64,000 bases of DNA from the NCBI RefSeq assembly GCF_003646465.1, contig NZ_QZEX01000002.1:248001-312000 (forward strand), written 5' to 3'. The DNA is from Chachezhania antarctica. Its GTDB lineage: Bacteria; Pseudomonadota; Alphaproteobacteria; Rhodobacterales; Rhodobacteraceae. The number at the start of each line of letters is the position of its first letter. Position 1 is the stretch's first letter. Below, piece after piece: positions 40,845-51,030 of this stretch. The position numbers and the translations under genes were made by a program. A model generated the notes under the pieces. The model saw only the letters and a list, made by a program, of their open reading frames with translations, did no database searches and was not told the DNA's origin.

Positions 40845-43733
40845 CTACTCCGCCGCCAGCCGCTTTCTCTTGGGATCCAGCAATGGCTTCAGGTAGTGCC
40901 CGGTATGAGACCCCTCGACCGCCGCCACCTCTTCCGGCGTGCCGGCGGCCACGATCCGTCCACCGCCATCGCCGCCTTCCGGGCCGATGTCGATGATGTG
41001 GTCCGCGGTCTTGATGACATCCAGGTTGTGCTCGATCACCACGACCGAGTTCCCCTGCTCCACCAGTTCGTGTAGCACTTCCAGGAGCTTCTTCACGTCC
41101 TCGAAATGCAGCCCCGTCGTCGGTTCGTCGAGGATGTAGAGCGTCTTTCCCGTCGACCGGCGCGCCAGTTCCTTCGACAGTTTCACCCGCTGCGCCTCGC
41201 CGCCCGACAGCGTCGTCGCCTGCTGGCCGACCTTGATGTAGCCCAGGCCCACGCGCATCAGCGCGTCCATCTTCTCGCGGATCGACGGGACCGCCTGGAA
41301 GAAGCCCTGCGCGTCCTCGACCGTCATGTCGAGCACGTCAGCGATGGACTTGCCCTTGAACGTGATCTCCAGCGTTTCGCGGTTATAGCGCGCGCCCTTG
41401 CAGGTTTCGCAGGTCACGTAGACGTCGGGCAGGAAGTGCATCTCGATCTTGATCACGCCGTCGCCCTGGCAGGCCTCGCACCGGCCACCCTTCACGTTGA
41501 AGCTGAAGCGCCCGGGCTTGTAGCCGCGCGCCTTGGCTTCGGGCAGGCCCGCGAACCAGTCGCGGATCGGCGTGAAGGCGCCGGTATAGGTGGCCGGGTT
41601 CGACCGAGGCGTGCGCCCGATGGGGCGCTGGTCGATGTCGATGACCTTGTCGAGGTGTTGCAGGCCCTTGATCGTTTCACAGGGTGCCGGCGTCTGCCGC
41701 GCGCCGTTCAGGCGCATCGAGGCCGTCTTGAACAACGTCTCGATGGTCAGGGTCGACTTGCCGCCGCCGGACACGCCCGCGACGCAGACGAACTTGCCCA
41801 GCGGGAAATCGGCCGTGACCTCCTGCAGGTTGTTGCCCGTGGCCTTCACCACCGTGATCGACTTGCCGTTGCCCTTGCGCCGTTCGGCCGGAACCGGGAT
41901 CTCGCGCGTGCCGGACAGGTACTGGCCGGTCAGGGAGGCGGGATCGGCCGCGATATGATCGGGGGTACCGTGGCTGACCACCTGCCCGCCATGCACACCC
42001 GCGCCCGGGCCGATGTCGAAGACGTAATCGGCCTCGCGGATCGCTTCCTCGTCATGTTCCACGACGATCACCGTATTGCCCTGGTCGCGCAGCGATTTCA
42101 GCGTGCCCAGCAGGCGGTCATTGTCGCGCTGGTGCAGGCCGATGGACGGCTCGTCGAGCACGTACAGAACCCCGGTGAGGCCGGAGCCGATCTGCGAGGC
42201 CAGCCGGATCCGCTGGCTTTCGCCGCCCGACAGCGTGCCGGAATTCCGCGACAGCGTCAGGTAATCGAGGCCCACGTTGTTCAGGAAGCCCAGCCGTTCG
42301 CGGATTTCCTTCAGGATGGCGCGGGCGATCTCGTTCTTCTGGACCGAGAGATGTTTCGGCACCGTTTCGCACCACTCGAACGCTTCGCGGATCGACATCT
42401 GGACGACCTGCCCCACGTGGAGAAGATCTTCCTGAGGGCCATCGGCCGGACCGATCTTAACCGCTAGTGCCTCGGGCTTCAGACGGTACCCGCCGCAGCT
42501 GCCGCAGGGGCGGTTGTTCTGGTAGCGTTCGAACTCCTCGCGGATCCAGTTCGAATCCGTCTCGCGGTAGCGGCGTTCCATGTTCGGGATCACGCCTTCG
42601 AAGACGCGCGACACCTCGTAGACGCGGCCGCCGTCGTCGTAACGGAACTTGATCTCTTCCCTGCCCGATCCATACAGGAACATCTGCTGTACCTTCTCGG
42701 GCAGGTGCTTCCACTTGGTCTGGGTCTTGAAGCCGTAATGCTTGGCGAGGGAATTGATGGTCTGCAGGAAGTAGGGCGATTTCCCCTTCCGCCACGGCGC
42801 CAGTGCGCCATCGGCGATCTTCAAGGCCGCGTCGGGAACGACGAGGCGTTCGTCGAAGAACAACTCGACACCCAACCCGTCGCAATCCGGGCAGGCGCCG
42901 AAGGGGGCGTTGAAGGAAAACAGGCGCGGTTCGATCTCAGGGATCGTGAAGCCCGACACGGGGCATGCGAAATTTTCGCTGAAGGTCAGGCGTTCCGGCT
43001 CGCCCTCGGTCGGCGCGGTTTCCAGCGTGGCGATGCCGTCGGCCAGGTCCAGTGCGGTTCGCAGGGAATCCGCCAACCGGGTTTCGATGCCTTCGCGCAC
43101 CACGACGCGGTCGACGACGACGTCGATGTTGTGGCGGAATTTCTTGTCGAGCGTCGGGGGCTCGTCCAGTTCGTGGAACTCGCCGTTCACCTTCACGCGC
43201 TGAAAGCCCTGCTTGCGCAGGTCCATGAATTCCTTGCGGTATTCGCCCTTCCGGTCCCGCACGATGGGGGCCAGCAGGTAGGCACGGGTGCCGTCCCCCA
43301 GCGCCATGATCCGGTCGACCATGTCCTGTACCTGCTGCGCTTCGATCGGCAGGCCGGTGGCGGGGCTGTAGGGTGTGCCGGCGCGTGCATAGAGCAGGCG
43401 CATGTAATCGTAGATCTCGGTCACCGTGCCGACGGTGGAGCGCGGGTTCTTCGATGTCGTCTTCTGTTCGATGGAAATCGCGGGGCTGAGGCCGGTGATG
43501 TGATCCACGTCCGGCTTTTCCATCATGTCGAGGAATTGCCGCGCATAGGCCGACAGGCTTTCGACATAGCGCCGCTGGCCTTCGGCATAGATCGTGTCGA
43601 AGGCCAGGGACGATTTGCCCGATCCCGACAGACCCGTGATCACGACCAGCTGGTCGCGGGGAATGTCGACATCGACGCCCTTCAGGTTGTGTTCCCGCGC
43701 GCCGCGGACCGATATGAATTTCTGTTCGCTCAT
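40845..43733 (-). CDS. uvrA: excinuclease ABC subunit UvrA
   Basis: A 962-residue DNA damage-recognition ATPase of nucleotide excision repair. It has two ABC modules: Walker [13 protein letters not shown] near residue 31 and [13 protein letters not shown] in the second half. [17 protein letters not shown] and [16 protein letters not shown] are the two signature motifs. A zinc-binding module with CEACQGDG...CETCKG is in the second half. ATG 43733 ([18 protein letters not shown]) is used. A five-residue longer start is possible but unlikely. Length is normal, and no breaks are seen. Confidence 0.97.
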   Translation of the reverse strand: MSEQKFISVRGAREHNLKGVDVDIPRDQLVVITGLSGSGKSSLAFDTIYAEGQRRYVESLSAYARQFLDMMEKPDVDHITGLSPAISIEQKTTSKNPRSTVGTVTEIYDYMRLLYARAGTPYSPATGLPIEAQQVQDMVDRIMALGDGTRAYLLAPIVRDRKGEYRKEFMDLRKQGFQRVKVNGEFHELDEPPTLDKKFRHNIDVVVDRVVVREGIETRLADSLRTALDLADGIATLETAPTEGEPERLTFSENFACPVSGFTIPEIEPRLFSFNAPFGACPDCDGLGVELFFDERLVVPDAALKIADGALAPWRKGKSPYFLQTINSLAKHYGFKTQTKWKHLPEKVQQMFLYGSGREEIKFRYDDGGRVYEVSRVFEGVIPNMERRYRETDSNWIREEFERYQNNRPCGSCGGYRLKPEALAVKIGPADGPQEDLLHVGQVVQMSIREAFEWCETVPKHLSVQKNEIARAILKEIRERLGFLNNVGLDYLTLSRNSGTLSGGESQRIRLASQIGSGLTGVLYVLDEPSIGLHQRDNDRLLGTLKSLRDQGNTVIVVEHDEEAIREADYVFDIGPGAGVHGGQVVSHGTPDHIAADPASLTGQYLSGTREIPVPAERRKGNGKSITVVKATGNNLQEVTADFPLGKFVCVAGVSGGGKSTLTIETLFKTASMRLNGARQTPAPCETIKGLQHLDKVIDIDQRPIGRTPRSNPATYTGAFTPIRDWFAGLPEAKARGYKPGRFSFNVKGGRCEACQGDGVIKIEMHFLPDVYVTCETCKGARYNRETLEITFKGKSIADVLDMTVEDAQGFFQAVPSIREKMDALMRVGLGYIKVGQQATTLSGGEAQRVKLSKELARRSTGKTLYILDEPTTGLHFEDVKKLLEVLHELVEQGNSVVVIEHNLDVIKTADHIIDIGPEGGDGGGRIVAAGTPEEVAAVEGSHTGHYLKPLLDPKRKRLAAE

Positions 43734-43969
43734 GACACCCCCGGCCAATGTCTTCCAGACATAGGTCAGCGGCGGTGAGTCTCCAACCTAAAAATGCGAA
43801 CATAATGTGAACACGTGGGGTCGCATAACAAGGTTTGTGACGGGATTGCCCGCGTATCGTGCAGAGGATCGGCAAGGCTCCGCTGCAAGGGGGTGGGATC
43901 ACGTCGCTGTCAGGTGACGACTCTGTTGCGGTTTGCGATGCTGGCCCCCGGATTTGGATGGAGATCGAT

Positions 43970-44335
43970 ATGCAACTCAGCAGACGTGGCCTCCTCGCCC
44001 TGCTTCCGGCGCTGCCCGGGGCCCCCGCCTTTGCCCACCATGGCTGGCGCTGGACCGAAGACAGCGAGTTTGAGCTGACCGGCGTGATCACCGAAGCGAA
44101 GCTCGGCGATCCGCGGGGCATTCTGACGGTCGAGGCGGACGGCAAGAACTGGGAAGCGCGGCTGGGCCAGCAATGGCGCGGCGGCCGGACCGGGCTGGAC
44201 GAGGACATGCTGTCCCCCGGCACGGAGATCATCCTGCGCGGCCGGCGCGACGACGATCCGGGCCTGCCGCGGATCGAGGTGGACCGCGCAATCCTTGAGG
44301 GCGAGACCTACGAGCTTCACCCGGTGCCGGCCTAG
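43970..44335 (+). CDS. exported DUF6152-like protein
   Basis: A 121-residue exported protein. The N-terminus SRRGLLALLPALPGAPAFA is a Tat-like or Sec signal, after which comes HHGWRWTEDSEFELTGVI, the His-His-Gly-Trp start of DUF6152 proteins. The remainder is a small beta domain ending with VDRAILEGETYELHPVPA. ATG 43970 is preceded by a GGAG-type site. It runs convergently into the MFS gene with a four-base overlap of stop codons. Function unknown. Confidence 0.75.
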   Translation: MQLSRRGLLALLPALPGAPAFAHHGWRWTEDSEFELTGVITEAKLGDPRGILTVEADGKNWEARLGQQWRGGRTGLDEDMLSPGTEIILRGRRDDDPGLPRIEVDRAILEGETYELHPVPA

Positions 44336-45504
44336 GCTTTCACCACGCGCGCCCGGCGGGCGGCGGTGACCGTGTGCACCAGCGCCCCCCCGGCAAAAAG
44401 CGTGGCGGCGAAGATCAGGAACCCGGTCAGCCCAAGGCCCAGCACAAGTGCGGCCAGAACCGGCGTGCCGAAGGTGGTGCCCACATTGCCCATCTGCGCC
44501 ATCGCGCCGTTCGCCTGCGCCTGCCCCCGCGCGCCTGCATTCAACTGCGGGATAGCGGTGAAGGACGCGCCCTGCACCAGCCCCAGCACGGCGGATAGCA
44601 GCAGATAGGGCCAGCCCGCACCCGGCAAAGCGACGATCGCAACGCTGGCCAGAAGGGCCGCCACGAACCCGGCCCGCACCACCCGCACGGCTGGCACCCG
44701 GCGCAGCAGCCAGACGCCCAGCGTCATCGACGATGCGATGCCCACCAGCGGGAAGGCCGCGAAGGTCGCCGCGCGGATCGCTTCGGGCACGAAGGGTGGC
44801 ATGATGGTCAGGATCGCCACGTAAGACCCCGCGTAGAACACCCAGCCCAGCCCGGCGGCGGAAAGGTAGGGGGAGCGGTAGATCTCGACATGTTCGGCCA
44901 GTATCGCCCGCGGGGACAGGGTACCGGGCTGCGGGCCGACCACGTCGCGCGGCAACAGGATCAGGATCAGCCCGGCCATCGCGGCCATGTAGACCCCGTG
45001 GGCGGCAAACAGCGCCGGCACGCCGTGGGTCCGCAACAGCGGCAGCCCCAGCCAGACCAGCAGCGAGAAAGCCACGCCGAAGAACGTGGACCAGAGCGAC
45101 AGGGTCAGGCCCCGGTGACGCTCGGCCGAGATCTGCGCGATCAGCGTGGGCGCGGCCACGACGATGGCAAGGTGCGAGGCTCCTTCGGCCGCGCGGGAGA
45201 CGAGGAACAGCCAGAGTGGCGGCAAAAGCGCCTGCACGCCCGACAGGACGGCGCCCAGCAGCAGCGCCCAGATCAACGCGCGACGAAAGCCCGTCCGCGC
45301 GACGACCAGCCCAGCGACCACGCCGAACACGATGCCGACCGAGCCCACAAGCGACACGGCGAAACCGAGCGCCGCGCCGGTATTGCCGTAGATCTCGGCA
45401 AGGTAGGTATAGGCGACCGACACCTTGCCGAACTGCGCCGCCGCCCCCATGCCTGCGGCCCAAAGGCCGATCACCTTGGCGAAGGCGGTTGTTGTTCTGT
45501 CCAT
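44332..45504 (-). CDS. MFS transporter
   Basis: A 390-residue major facilitator with about 12 membrane segments and a conserved loop 2-3 signature variant (GLVVARTGFRRALIW). ATG 45504 (MDRTTTAFAKVIGLW) fits the first membrane helix; an upstream start is open. A long loop near residue 185 (VVGPQPGTLSPRAILAEHVE) separates the two halves. The substrate cannot be told. It is preceded by two hairpins. Confidence 0.85.
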   Translation of the reverse strand: MDRTTTAFAKVIGLWAAGMGAAAQFGKVSVAYTYLAEIYGNTGAALGFAVSLVGSVGIVFGVVAGLVVARTGFRRALIWALLLGAVLSGVQALLPPLWLFLVSRAAEGASHLAIVVAAPTLIAQISAERHRGLTLSLWSTFFGVAFSLLVWLGLPLLRTHGVPALFAAHGVYMAAMAGLILILLPRDVVGPQPGTLSPRAILAEHVEIYRSPYLSAAGLGWVFYAGSYVAILTIMPPFVPEAIRAATFAAFPLVGIASSMTLGVWLLRRVPAVRVVRAGFVAALLASVAIVALPGAGWPYLLLSAVLGLVQGASFTAIPQLNAGARGQAQANGAMAQMGNVGTTFGTPVLAALVLGLGLTGFLIFAATLFAGGALVHTVTAARRARVVKA

Positions 45505-45555
45505 GATGCCGGTTCCGTCGCCTGCACGACCCGGCCCCATGGGCGGGACCGGGCG

Positions 45556-45576
45556 AAGCCGGTTTGGAACCGGCTT
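45556..45576. terminator. hairpin downstream of the SHOCT gene, second
   Basis: AAGCCGGTT (45556-45564), TGG, AACCGGCTT (45568-45576): a perfect 9-bp stem with a three-base loop between the SHOCT gene and the MFS gene, both on the minus strand. Confidence 0.55.
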
Positions 45577-45604
45577 CAGATGCGATCTGGAAACCGCTTT
45601 TAAC

Positions 45605-45621
45605 GGCCCTTTGCAAGGGCC
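45605..45621. terminator. hairpin downstream of the SHOCT gene, first
   Basis: GGCCCTT (45605-45611), TGC, AAGGGCC (45615-45621), a perfect 7-bp stem 13 bases after the SHOCT stop. No T-run on the minus strand; a second hairpin follows. Confidence 0.55.
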
Positions 45622-45633
45622 CTGGTCCCGGGG

Positions 45634-46488
45634 TCAGAGGCGGGACAGAAGCTCGGACTTCTTGGAGGTGAATTCCTCGTCCGTCAGGATGCCACGGTCC
45701 CGCAGCGCGCCCAGCCGTTCGATCTGGTCGATGATGTTGCCCTCGGCACTGGCCTGCTGCATCGCCTGCACCGGTTCCGGAGTGGGGTTCGGCTGCTGCG
45801 CCATCTCGGGCATCGGTTCGGGCTGCGGATCATAGGTCGGCTGCGGCGCGGGTTGCGACTGTTGCGGCGCAACGCCATCGACCGAGATCACCGGCAGATC
45901 CGACGGACGGTAGGTTCCGAACTGGCTGGAGAAAGTCAGGCCGTCGGTGGACGATCCGCTTTGCTGCTGGCCGAAGCCGCCGATCTGGTGATCGCCCGCG
46001 TCGTAGATCGTCGTCCGGCCGCCGATCTTCACGGCCAGACGCCGGGTCGACGGGAAAAACGCGTAGCGCATGTCGTTCTGCGCGCCCTGGGACGAGGGCT
46101 GGCCCAGTTCCTGCGGCCAGCTTTGCCCCGGTTCCTGCACGAACAGGCTGGAGTTGCCGAAAGCCGTGGTCTGGTAGCCGCCCTGGCTCTGGCTTTGGCT
46201 GGAGCCCATGGGCTGGAACACGGTCGCGTTGCGCAGGGAATTCGACAGGTCGTTGCACAACGCGTCGACCCGGCCCTTCAGCATGTTGTTGAACATGTCG
46301 CCGATCATGATCATCCCGCCCATGGACCACTGGCCCATGCCGCCGAACTCCCAGTGATCGAACTGCGCCTGCGTGCCGCCGCCATTGTTCACGGCAACCA
46401 GCATATGCGTGACCGCGTCTTGGCTGAAGCCGTGCCGGCCTGCCAGATCGCTGACGATGTTCTGACCTTCGCTACTCAACTGTACCAT
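45634..46488 (-). CDS. SHOCT-domain protein
   Basis: A 284-residue protein. The C-terminal 35 residues are a SHOCT domain (IDQIERLGALRDRGILTDEE then FTSKKSELL), a short helical oligomerisation module. The N-terminal part (VQLSSEGQNIVSDLAGRHGFSQDAVTHML) is helical, and the middle is rich in Gln, Ser, Gly and Pro and probably disordered (SSQSQSQGGYQTT; QPAPQPTYDPQPEPMPEMAQ). No signal peptide. ATG 46488 is chosen over an upstream start. Function unknown. Confidence 0.82.
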   Translation of the reverse strand: MVQLSSEGQNIVSDLAGRHGFSQDAVTHMLVAVNNGGGTQAQFDHWEFGGMGQWSMGGMIMIGDMFNNMLKGRVDALCNDLSNSLRNATVFQPMGSSQSQSQGGYQTTAFGNSSLFVQEPGQSWPQELGQPSSQGAQNDMRYAFFPSTRRLAVKIGGRTTIYDAGDHQIGGFGQQQSGSSTDGLTFSSQFGTYRPSDLPVISVDGVAPQQSQPAPQPTYDPQPEPMPEMAQQPNPTPEPVQAMQQASAEGNIIDQIERLGALRDRGILTDEEFTSKKSELLSRL

Positions 46489-46665
46489 GTCGTTCCCCCG
46501 GGTGCCGGGCCCCTGCCCCGCATGACGATTCGCGGCGGGAGGTAACACGGATAGCGCGACGGCAACACCAGCAGCGGTTGTTGCGGTCACGGGAGTGAAA
46601 GGTTCCGGCGGGGAATGGCCGAAGTGATCACGGAATCCCGCCGCGGGTATCGTGTCGGGGCGAGC

Positions 46666-46692
46666 GGTGCGTGGGGACCACGCACCCTACGG
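46666..46692 (-). repeat. Family C palindrome, copy 8
   Basis: On the plus strand GGTGCGTGG, GGA, CCACGCACCCTACGG. The TAG stop codon of the GNAT gene (46687-46689 on the minus strand) is formed inside the repeat's CCGTAG. Confidence 0.85.
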
Positions 46693-47166
46693 ATGCGTCA
46701 CGGGCTTGCGCATGGTGATGGAGGTTGGTCTGTCGTAGCCCGCATGCGCCGTCTCGCCCGTCTTTCGGAAGCCCATTTTGGTGAAGGCCGCGTGGTTTTC
46801 GACGAGTTCGACGCGGGCCTGCAATTCCACCTCGGGCAGGCCTCGTGCGGCCGCCCGTTCGACGGCCAGGTCGACCATCCGGCGCGCCAGCCCTTGCCCG
46901 CGAGCCGTATCGTCTACTGCGAGCTTGCCGAGGTAGAGGCAGCCGTCCAGTTCCTTGAAGAACACGCAGGCCACGGGGGGATCGCCCACCACCCAGACCT
47001 CGCCGGTTTCGCATTGTTTCGCGATGTCTGCCAGGGTGAGCCGGGTCATCGACGACGGCGGGTCGATGCGGCTGTCCATGTAGGCGAAGGCCCGCTGGAT
47101 CAGGGAGAGGATGGCGGGGAGACGGGGGTCGTCTGGCCGGCACCGTTCGGGGGAGTGGGGCTGCAT
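46687..47166 (-). CDS. GNAT family N-acetyltransferase
   Basis: A 159-residue acetyltransferase with the acetyl-CoA pocket motif ARGQGLARRMVDLAVERAAARG around residues 88-109 and the typical FTKMGFRKTGET end-strand. YLGKLAVDDTARGQGL places it in the GNAT superfamily. Substrate unknown. Its reading frame closes with KPVTHP and a TAG that belongs to a family C repeat; another copy in the same orientation lies upstream of its start, so the gene is bracketed by direct repeats. Confidence 0.87.
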   Translation of the reverse strand: MQPHSPERCRPDDPRLPAILSLIQRAFAYMDSRIDPPSSMTRLTLADIAKQCETGEVWVVGDPPVACVFFKELDGCLYLGKLAVDDTARGQGLARRMVDLAVERAAARGLPEVELQARVELVENHAAFTKMGFRKTGETAHAGYDRPTSITMRKPVTHP

Positions 47167-47187
47167 CGGGTTTTCTGGCTTGGGAAA

Positions 47188-47214
47188 GGTGCGTGGGGAC
47201 CACGCACCCTACGG
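47188..47214 (-). repeat. Family C palindrome, copy 9
   Basis: GGTGCGTGG, GGA, CCACGCACCCTACGG on the plus strand, 22 bases upstream of the GNAT start and 19 bases after the lpd stop. Same orientation as copy 8, giving direct repeats about 520 bases apart. Confidence 0.85.
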
Positions 47215-47232
47215 CAATCTTTCAACGGCGGG

Positions 47233-48627
47233 CTAGAAGTGGATCGCGCGGCCGTAGGCGTCGAGCACGCTTTCGTGCATCATTTCCGACAGCGTGGGAT
47301 GCGGGAAGACCGTGTTCATCAGGTCCTGTTCCGTGGTTTCCAGCTGGCGGCCGACGACATAGCCCTGGATCAGTTCCGTCACCTCGGCGCCGATCATGTG
47401 GGCGCCCAGAAGCTCCCCCGTCTTCGCGTCGAAGATCGTCTTGATCATGCCTTCGGATTCGCCAAGCGCGATGGCCTTGCCGTTGCCGATATACGGGAAA
47501 CGGCCGACCTTGATGTCATAGCCCGCATCCTTGGCCTTGGCTTCCGTCAACCCGACCGAGGCCACCTGCGGATGGCAGTAGGTGCAACCCGCTATACTTT
47601 CTGGACGTACCGGGTGGACGTGCTCACCGGCGATCAGCTCGGCGACCATGACGCCTTCGTGCGACGCCTTGTGCGCCAGCCAGGGCGCACCCGCGATATC
47701 GCCGATGGCATAGACGCCCTCGACACCCGTGCGGCAGTATTCGTCGACCACGACATGGGAACGATCGACCTTGATGCCCGCCTCCTCCAGCCCGAGGTTC
47801 TCGACATTGCCGACGATGCCCACGGCACTAATCACCGTATCGAAATCGTGCTTTTCGACCTTGCCGCCAGTTTCGATATGGGCCGTCACCTTGTCCTTGC
47901 CGCGATCCAGCTTCTTGACGCCGGACTTCTCGAGGATCGTCATGCCCTGCTTCTGGAACTGTTTCTTGGCGAAGGCCGAGATCTCGGCGTCTTCCACCGG
48001 CAGGATACGGTCCATCACCTCGACCACCGTCGCCTCGGCACCGAGCGTATGGTAAAAACTGGCGAATTCGATGCCGATGGCGCCGGAGCCGATGACCAGC
48101 AGTTTCTTCGGCATATGCGGCGGTTGCAGGGCGTGCTTGTACATCCAGACGCGCTTGCCGTCAGCCTCGAGCCCCGGCAGGTCCCGGGCGCGGGCGCCGG
48201 TGGCGAGGATGATGTTCTTGGCCGTCAGATCCTCCGTCCCCTTGTCGGTGGTGACGGTGACCTTGCCTTTGCCGGCCAGCTTGGCCTCGCCCATGATGGC
48301 GGTGACCTTGTTCTTCTTCAAGAGATGCGTGACGCCGGAGGAAAGCTGCTTGGCCACCCCGCGCGAACGCTTGACCACGGCGTCGAAATCGAAGCCGACC
48401 TTTTCCGCCGTCAGCCCGAAATCCTTGGCGCGGTGCATCAGGTGGAAGACTTCGGCAGTGCGCAGCAGGGCCTTGGTGGGGATGCAGCCCCAGTTGAGGC
48501 AGATGCCGCCCATGTGCTCGCGTTCGACGACGGCGACGTTCAGGCCCAGCTGGGCGGCACGGATGGCGGCAACATAGCCGCCCGGGCCTGCGCCGATCAC
48601 GATCACGTCGAAGGATTTCCCGGCCAT
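47233..48627 (-). CDS. lpdA: dihydrolipoyl dehydrogenase
   Basis: A 464-residue FAD flavoprotein (E3) that reoxidises the lipoyl groups of 2-oxoacid dehydrogenases and the glycine system. FAD motif VIGAGPGGYVAAIRAAQLG is at residues 10-28. The redox-active disulfide is Cys43/Cys48 in GGICLNWGCIPTKALL. NAD motif VIGSGAIGIEFASFY lies in the middle, and the C-terminal HPTLSEMMHE carries the catalytic His/Glu. The start has MAGKSFDVIVIGAGPG. Which complex it serves cannot be told, since no E1/E2 gene is adjacent. Confidence 0.96.
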   Translation of the reverse strand: MAGKSFDVIVIGAGPGGYVAAIRAAQLGLNVAVVEREHMGGICLNWGCIPTKALLRTAEVFHLMHRAKDFGLTAEKVGFDFDAVVKRSRGVAKQLSSGVTHLLKKNKVTAIMGEAKLAGKGKVTVTTDKGTEDLTAKNIILATGARARDLPGLEADGKRVWMYKHALQPPHMPKKLLVIGSGAIGIEFASFYHTLGAEATVVEVMDRILPVEDAEISAFAKKQFQKQGMTILEKSGVKKLDRGKDKVTAHIETGGKVEKHDFDTVISAVGIVGNVENLGLEEAGIKVDRSHVVVDEYCRTGVEGVYAIGDIAGAPWLAHKASHEGVMVAELIAGEHVHPVRPESIAGCTYCHPQVASVGLTEAKAKDAGYDIKVGRFPYIGNGKAIALGESEGMIKTIFDAKTGELLGAHMIGAEVTELIQGYVVGRQLETTEQDLMNTVFPHPTLSEMMHESVLDAYGRAIHF

Positions 48628-48862
48628 GGCGCCCTCACTTTCATACGGTGGGTCGAAACTGGTTTAATGGTAAACTATCTGGTCCGCGCGGGCAATCAAG
48701 GCGTGTCGACGCCCGGGCGCGACATATCGCTCGGGTCCCCCGGACGCACCGTTACCCTGCGGCCGGGCTGCGCCCGACACGATGCTGGCGGCCCCGTCCG
48801 GGGCCGCGCGGGGCGCGGGAGGGCAGGTCCGCGGAGCAGGTTTCCCGCCCGCAGCCCTGCGT

Positions 48863-49438
48863 TCAGGCCGCCTGCAGGGACGTCACGGTCGAGCCATAGC
48901 CGCCATCGGCCACGTAGGCCATCTCCGGCGGGGTCGAGGCACGGTCAAGCGCGGCGTTGCGATAGGGGAACCGGCCGAACTGGCGGATCACCTGCCGATG
49001 GGCGCGGGCGTGAAGCAGGTTCGAGTCCCCCTCCTCCGGCATCCGCTGCATCATCAGGCGCACGCAGCGTTCCTGGTCCGACAGGTTTTCCGAATGCATC
49101 AGGGGCAGGTAGAAGAACTGCCGCTCGGGCTCCTTCACCTGCAGGTCCCAATCGCGATCGATCGCGCATTTCGCGTATTTCCGTGCCAGCGCATCCGTCG
49201 CGAAGGCGCGTGCCTCGCCCCGGAACATGTTGCGCGGGAACTGATCCGTCAGCACGATCAGCGCCAGCGCATGGCGCGGGTTCTGCTTCCAGGTGCAGAA
49301 CGTATCGCGTGACGCGGCCTGCCATGTGTCCATGAACCTGTCGCGGATCTCGCGGTCCAGCGCGTCGTCCACCTTGTACCAGCCTGCTTGCCCGACCTCA
49401 TTCAGCCAGAAATTCAGGACCTCTTCCGGGTCTGCCAT
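48863..49438 (-). CDS. DUF924 family protein
   Basis: A 191-residue protein of DUF924 with the TPR-like helical fold. Clear motifs are VLNFWLNEVGQAGWYKVDDA (FWF-type N-terminus), ALALIVLTDQFPRNMFRGEARAFA and ERQFFYLPLMHSE, then the end block RQFGRFPYRNAALDRASTP. ATG 49438 (MADPEEVLNFW) is the conventional start. Function unknown, probably cytoplasmic. The 235 bases between it and lpd contain a GC-rich hairpin (GGCCCC-GTCC-GGGGCC) and no gene. Confidence 0.9.
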   Translation of the reverse strand: MADPEEVLNFWLNEVGQAGWYKVDDALDREIRDRFMDTWQAASRDTFCTWKQNPRHALALIVLTDQFPRNMFRGEARAFATDALARKYAKCAIDRDWDLQVKEPERQFFYLPLMHSENLSDQERCVRLMMQRMPEEGDSNLLHARAHRQVIRQFGRFPYRNAALDRASTPPEMAYVADGGYGSTVTSLQAA

Positions 49439-49543
49439 CTTCTGTACTCCACGTTGCAGAGGATTTTCATATTGTTCGCATTCTGCCCGATGAACAGGCA
49501 AATATGATCAAGAATTGCAACAGTCCGACATAGTCTTGCGGAA

Positions 49544-50821
49544 TCATGCCGATCCCGGGTCTTCCTCGGCAGCTTCTTCCAGCTCGGCCTCGATGGCGAT
49601 CTCCTGCGCGACTTCCAGCGCGACGGGCGAATAGCTGGGCGCCACGACGACCATCGCGCCGGCTTCCTCCAGTGGCACCGCGGCACGCTGCGTCGCGCGG
49701 TAGGCCACGTAGATCGCGAAGATCATCAGAAGCGTCGCGATGAAGAAGAAGTAGCCCCCCGGCCCCATGATGTTCGGGCCCATCATCCAGCCCACCAGCA
49801 GCGGCCCGCAGCTGGCCCCCAGCCCGTTCAGGAAGATCATGCCGCCCGACGCGGCGGCCATGTCCTCGTGCTGAAGGTAGTCGTTGGTATGCGCGATCAC
49901 GAGCGAATAGAGCGGGTTGGCCGTGCCTCCGATCAGGAACGCGACCCCCAGCAGCACGTAGTAGCTGTCGCCCACAAGATAGCCCGCGAAGGACGCCGCG
50001 GCCCCCATCACGGCGACCCCCATGATCATCATCCGCCGGTCGATCCGGTCCGACAGCCAGCCCAGCGGGAACTGCATCAAAAGCGCGCCGACATAGAACG
50101 TCGCCACGAAGACCGAGATCTGCAGAACGCTCAGCTTCGCCTGCGCGCCGTAGACGGCCGCCATCCCGTACTGCGCCGCGATCACGCCGCCGATCAGGAA
50201 CATGCCGACGCAGCCCAGGGGCGAGACGACCCACAGCTCCTTAAGCTTCATCGGCTTCGTCCGGTCGAAGGGCGGCGTGGGCGAGATCGACAGCAGGATC
50301 GGCGCGAACGAGATCGACACCAGGATCGAGGCAATCGCGAAGCCAAGATAGCCCGCCGGGCTTGCCACCACGACAAGGCCCTGGCTTGCGATCATGCCGA
50401 TCATCATCACGGCCATGTAAAGCGACAGCGCCTTGCCGCGGTTGTTGTTGTCGGCGGCATTGTTCAGCCAGCTTTCCGAGGTGACATACACGCCCGAGAA
50501 GCAGAACCCGATGATCACCCGGCCGATGGTCCAGACGATGGGATCGGCGAACATCGGGTAGACGATCATCACCGCCGAAATGCCCGACGCCAGCGCCGCG
50601 AACACCCGCACGTGGCCCACGCGCCGGATCAGCTCGGGCGCCAGCCGCGAACCGCCCAGGAACCCCACGAAATAGCCCAGGACGATGATCGACATCTCGA
50701 GCGTGGAGAAGCCTTCAAGCTCCCCCCGCAGGCCAAGGATCGTGGTCTGCAAGCCGTTGCCGACGGTCAGAAGGCCAAGGCCCAAAAGCAGCGCCCAGGC
50801 GCTCGACAGAACTTGTAACAT
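49544..50821 (-). CDS. MFS transporter, YcaD-like
   Basis: A 425-residue major facilitator with 12 predicted membrane segments. The start MLQVLSSAWALLLGLGLLTV and GLRGELEGFS, then GRVIIGFCFSGVYVTSESWL, are typical of the YcaD/CsbX-like MFS group. ATG 50821 is used, and a long upstream frame is rejected because it crosses a family B repeat. The C-terminal tail of about 40 residues is acidic (EVAQEIAIEAELEEAAEEDP) and cytoplasmic, an unusual extension. Substrate unknown. Confidence 0.85.
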   Translation of the reverse strand: MLQVLSSAWALLLGLGLLTVGNGLQTTILGLRGELEGFSTLEMSIIVLGYFVGFLGGSRLAPELIRRVGHVRVFAALASGISAVMIVYPMFADPIVWTIGRVIIGFCFSGVYVTSESWLNNAADNNNRGKALSLYMAVMMIGMIASQGLVVVASPAGYLGFAIASILVSISFAPILLSISPTPPFDRTKPMKLKELWVVSPLGCVGMFLIGGVIAAQYGMAAVYGAQAKLSVLQISVFVATFYVGALLMQFPLGWLSDRIDRRMMIMGVAVMGAAASFAGYLVGDSYYVLLGVAFLIGGTANPLYSLVIAHTNDYLQHEDMAAASGGMIFLNGLGASCGPLLVGWMMGPNIMGPGGYFFFIATLLMIFAIYVAYRATQRAAVPLEEAGAMVVVAPSYSPVALEVAQEIAIEAELEEAAEEDPGSA

Positions 50822-50967
50822 GCGCGCGCGCCTCCGGTCCGTTTGGCTGGCCCTGCCATGACCCGTGCGGCGAGCCATCGTCCTTCCGATGTGCGACAGG
50901 ACAAGTCGCTTTTGAACCCCGGATCCGCAACCGGCGACCCTTCGCCGCGACAGCGCCCGCGCCCCGG

Positions 50968-51030
50968 CTTCTTTGGTCCCCAAATACCTCGGGGGGAGAC
51001 CGCCGCCAGGCGGTCGGGGGCAGAGCCCCC
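50968..51030 (-). repeat. Family B composite repeat, copy 5
   Basis: On the minus strand GGGGGCTCTGCCCCC, spacer, CCCCGAGGTATTTGGGGACC, AAAGAAG. It starts at the last base of the queA stop codon TAG (51030-51032), so the stop and the repeat overlap. Confidence 0.85.

Noticed and set aside
46666-47214. GNAT gene bracketed by direct repeats as a composite mobile element
   Set aside because: The repeats are the common family C palindromes found throughout, no transposase is present and no target duplication is visible.
48779-48840. GC-rich stretch upstream of lpd as another family D copy
   Set aside because: It has a GGCCCC-GTCC-GGGGCC hairpin and G-rich sequence but no paired outer arms and no matching core.
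46615-49335. Open frame of about 900 codons antisense to the GNAT and lpd genes
   Set aside because: It runs through family C repeats and mirrors real genes; the C-terminal part turns into low-complexity Arg/Pro/Ser.
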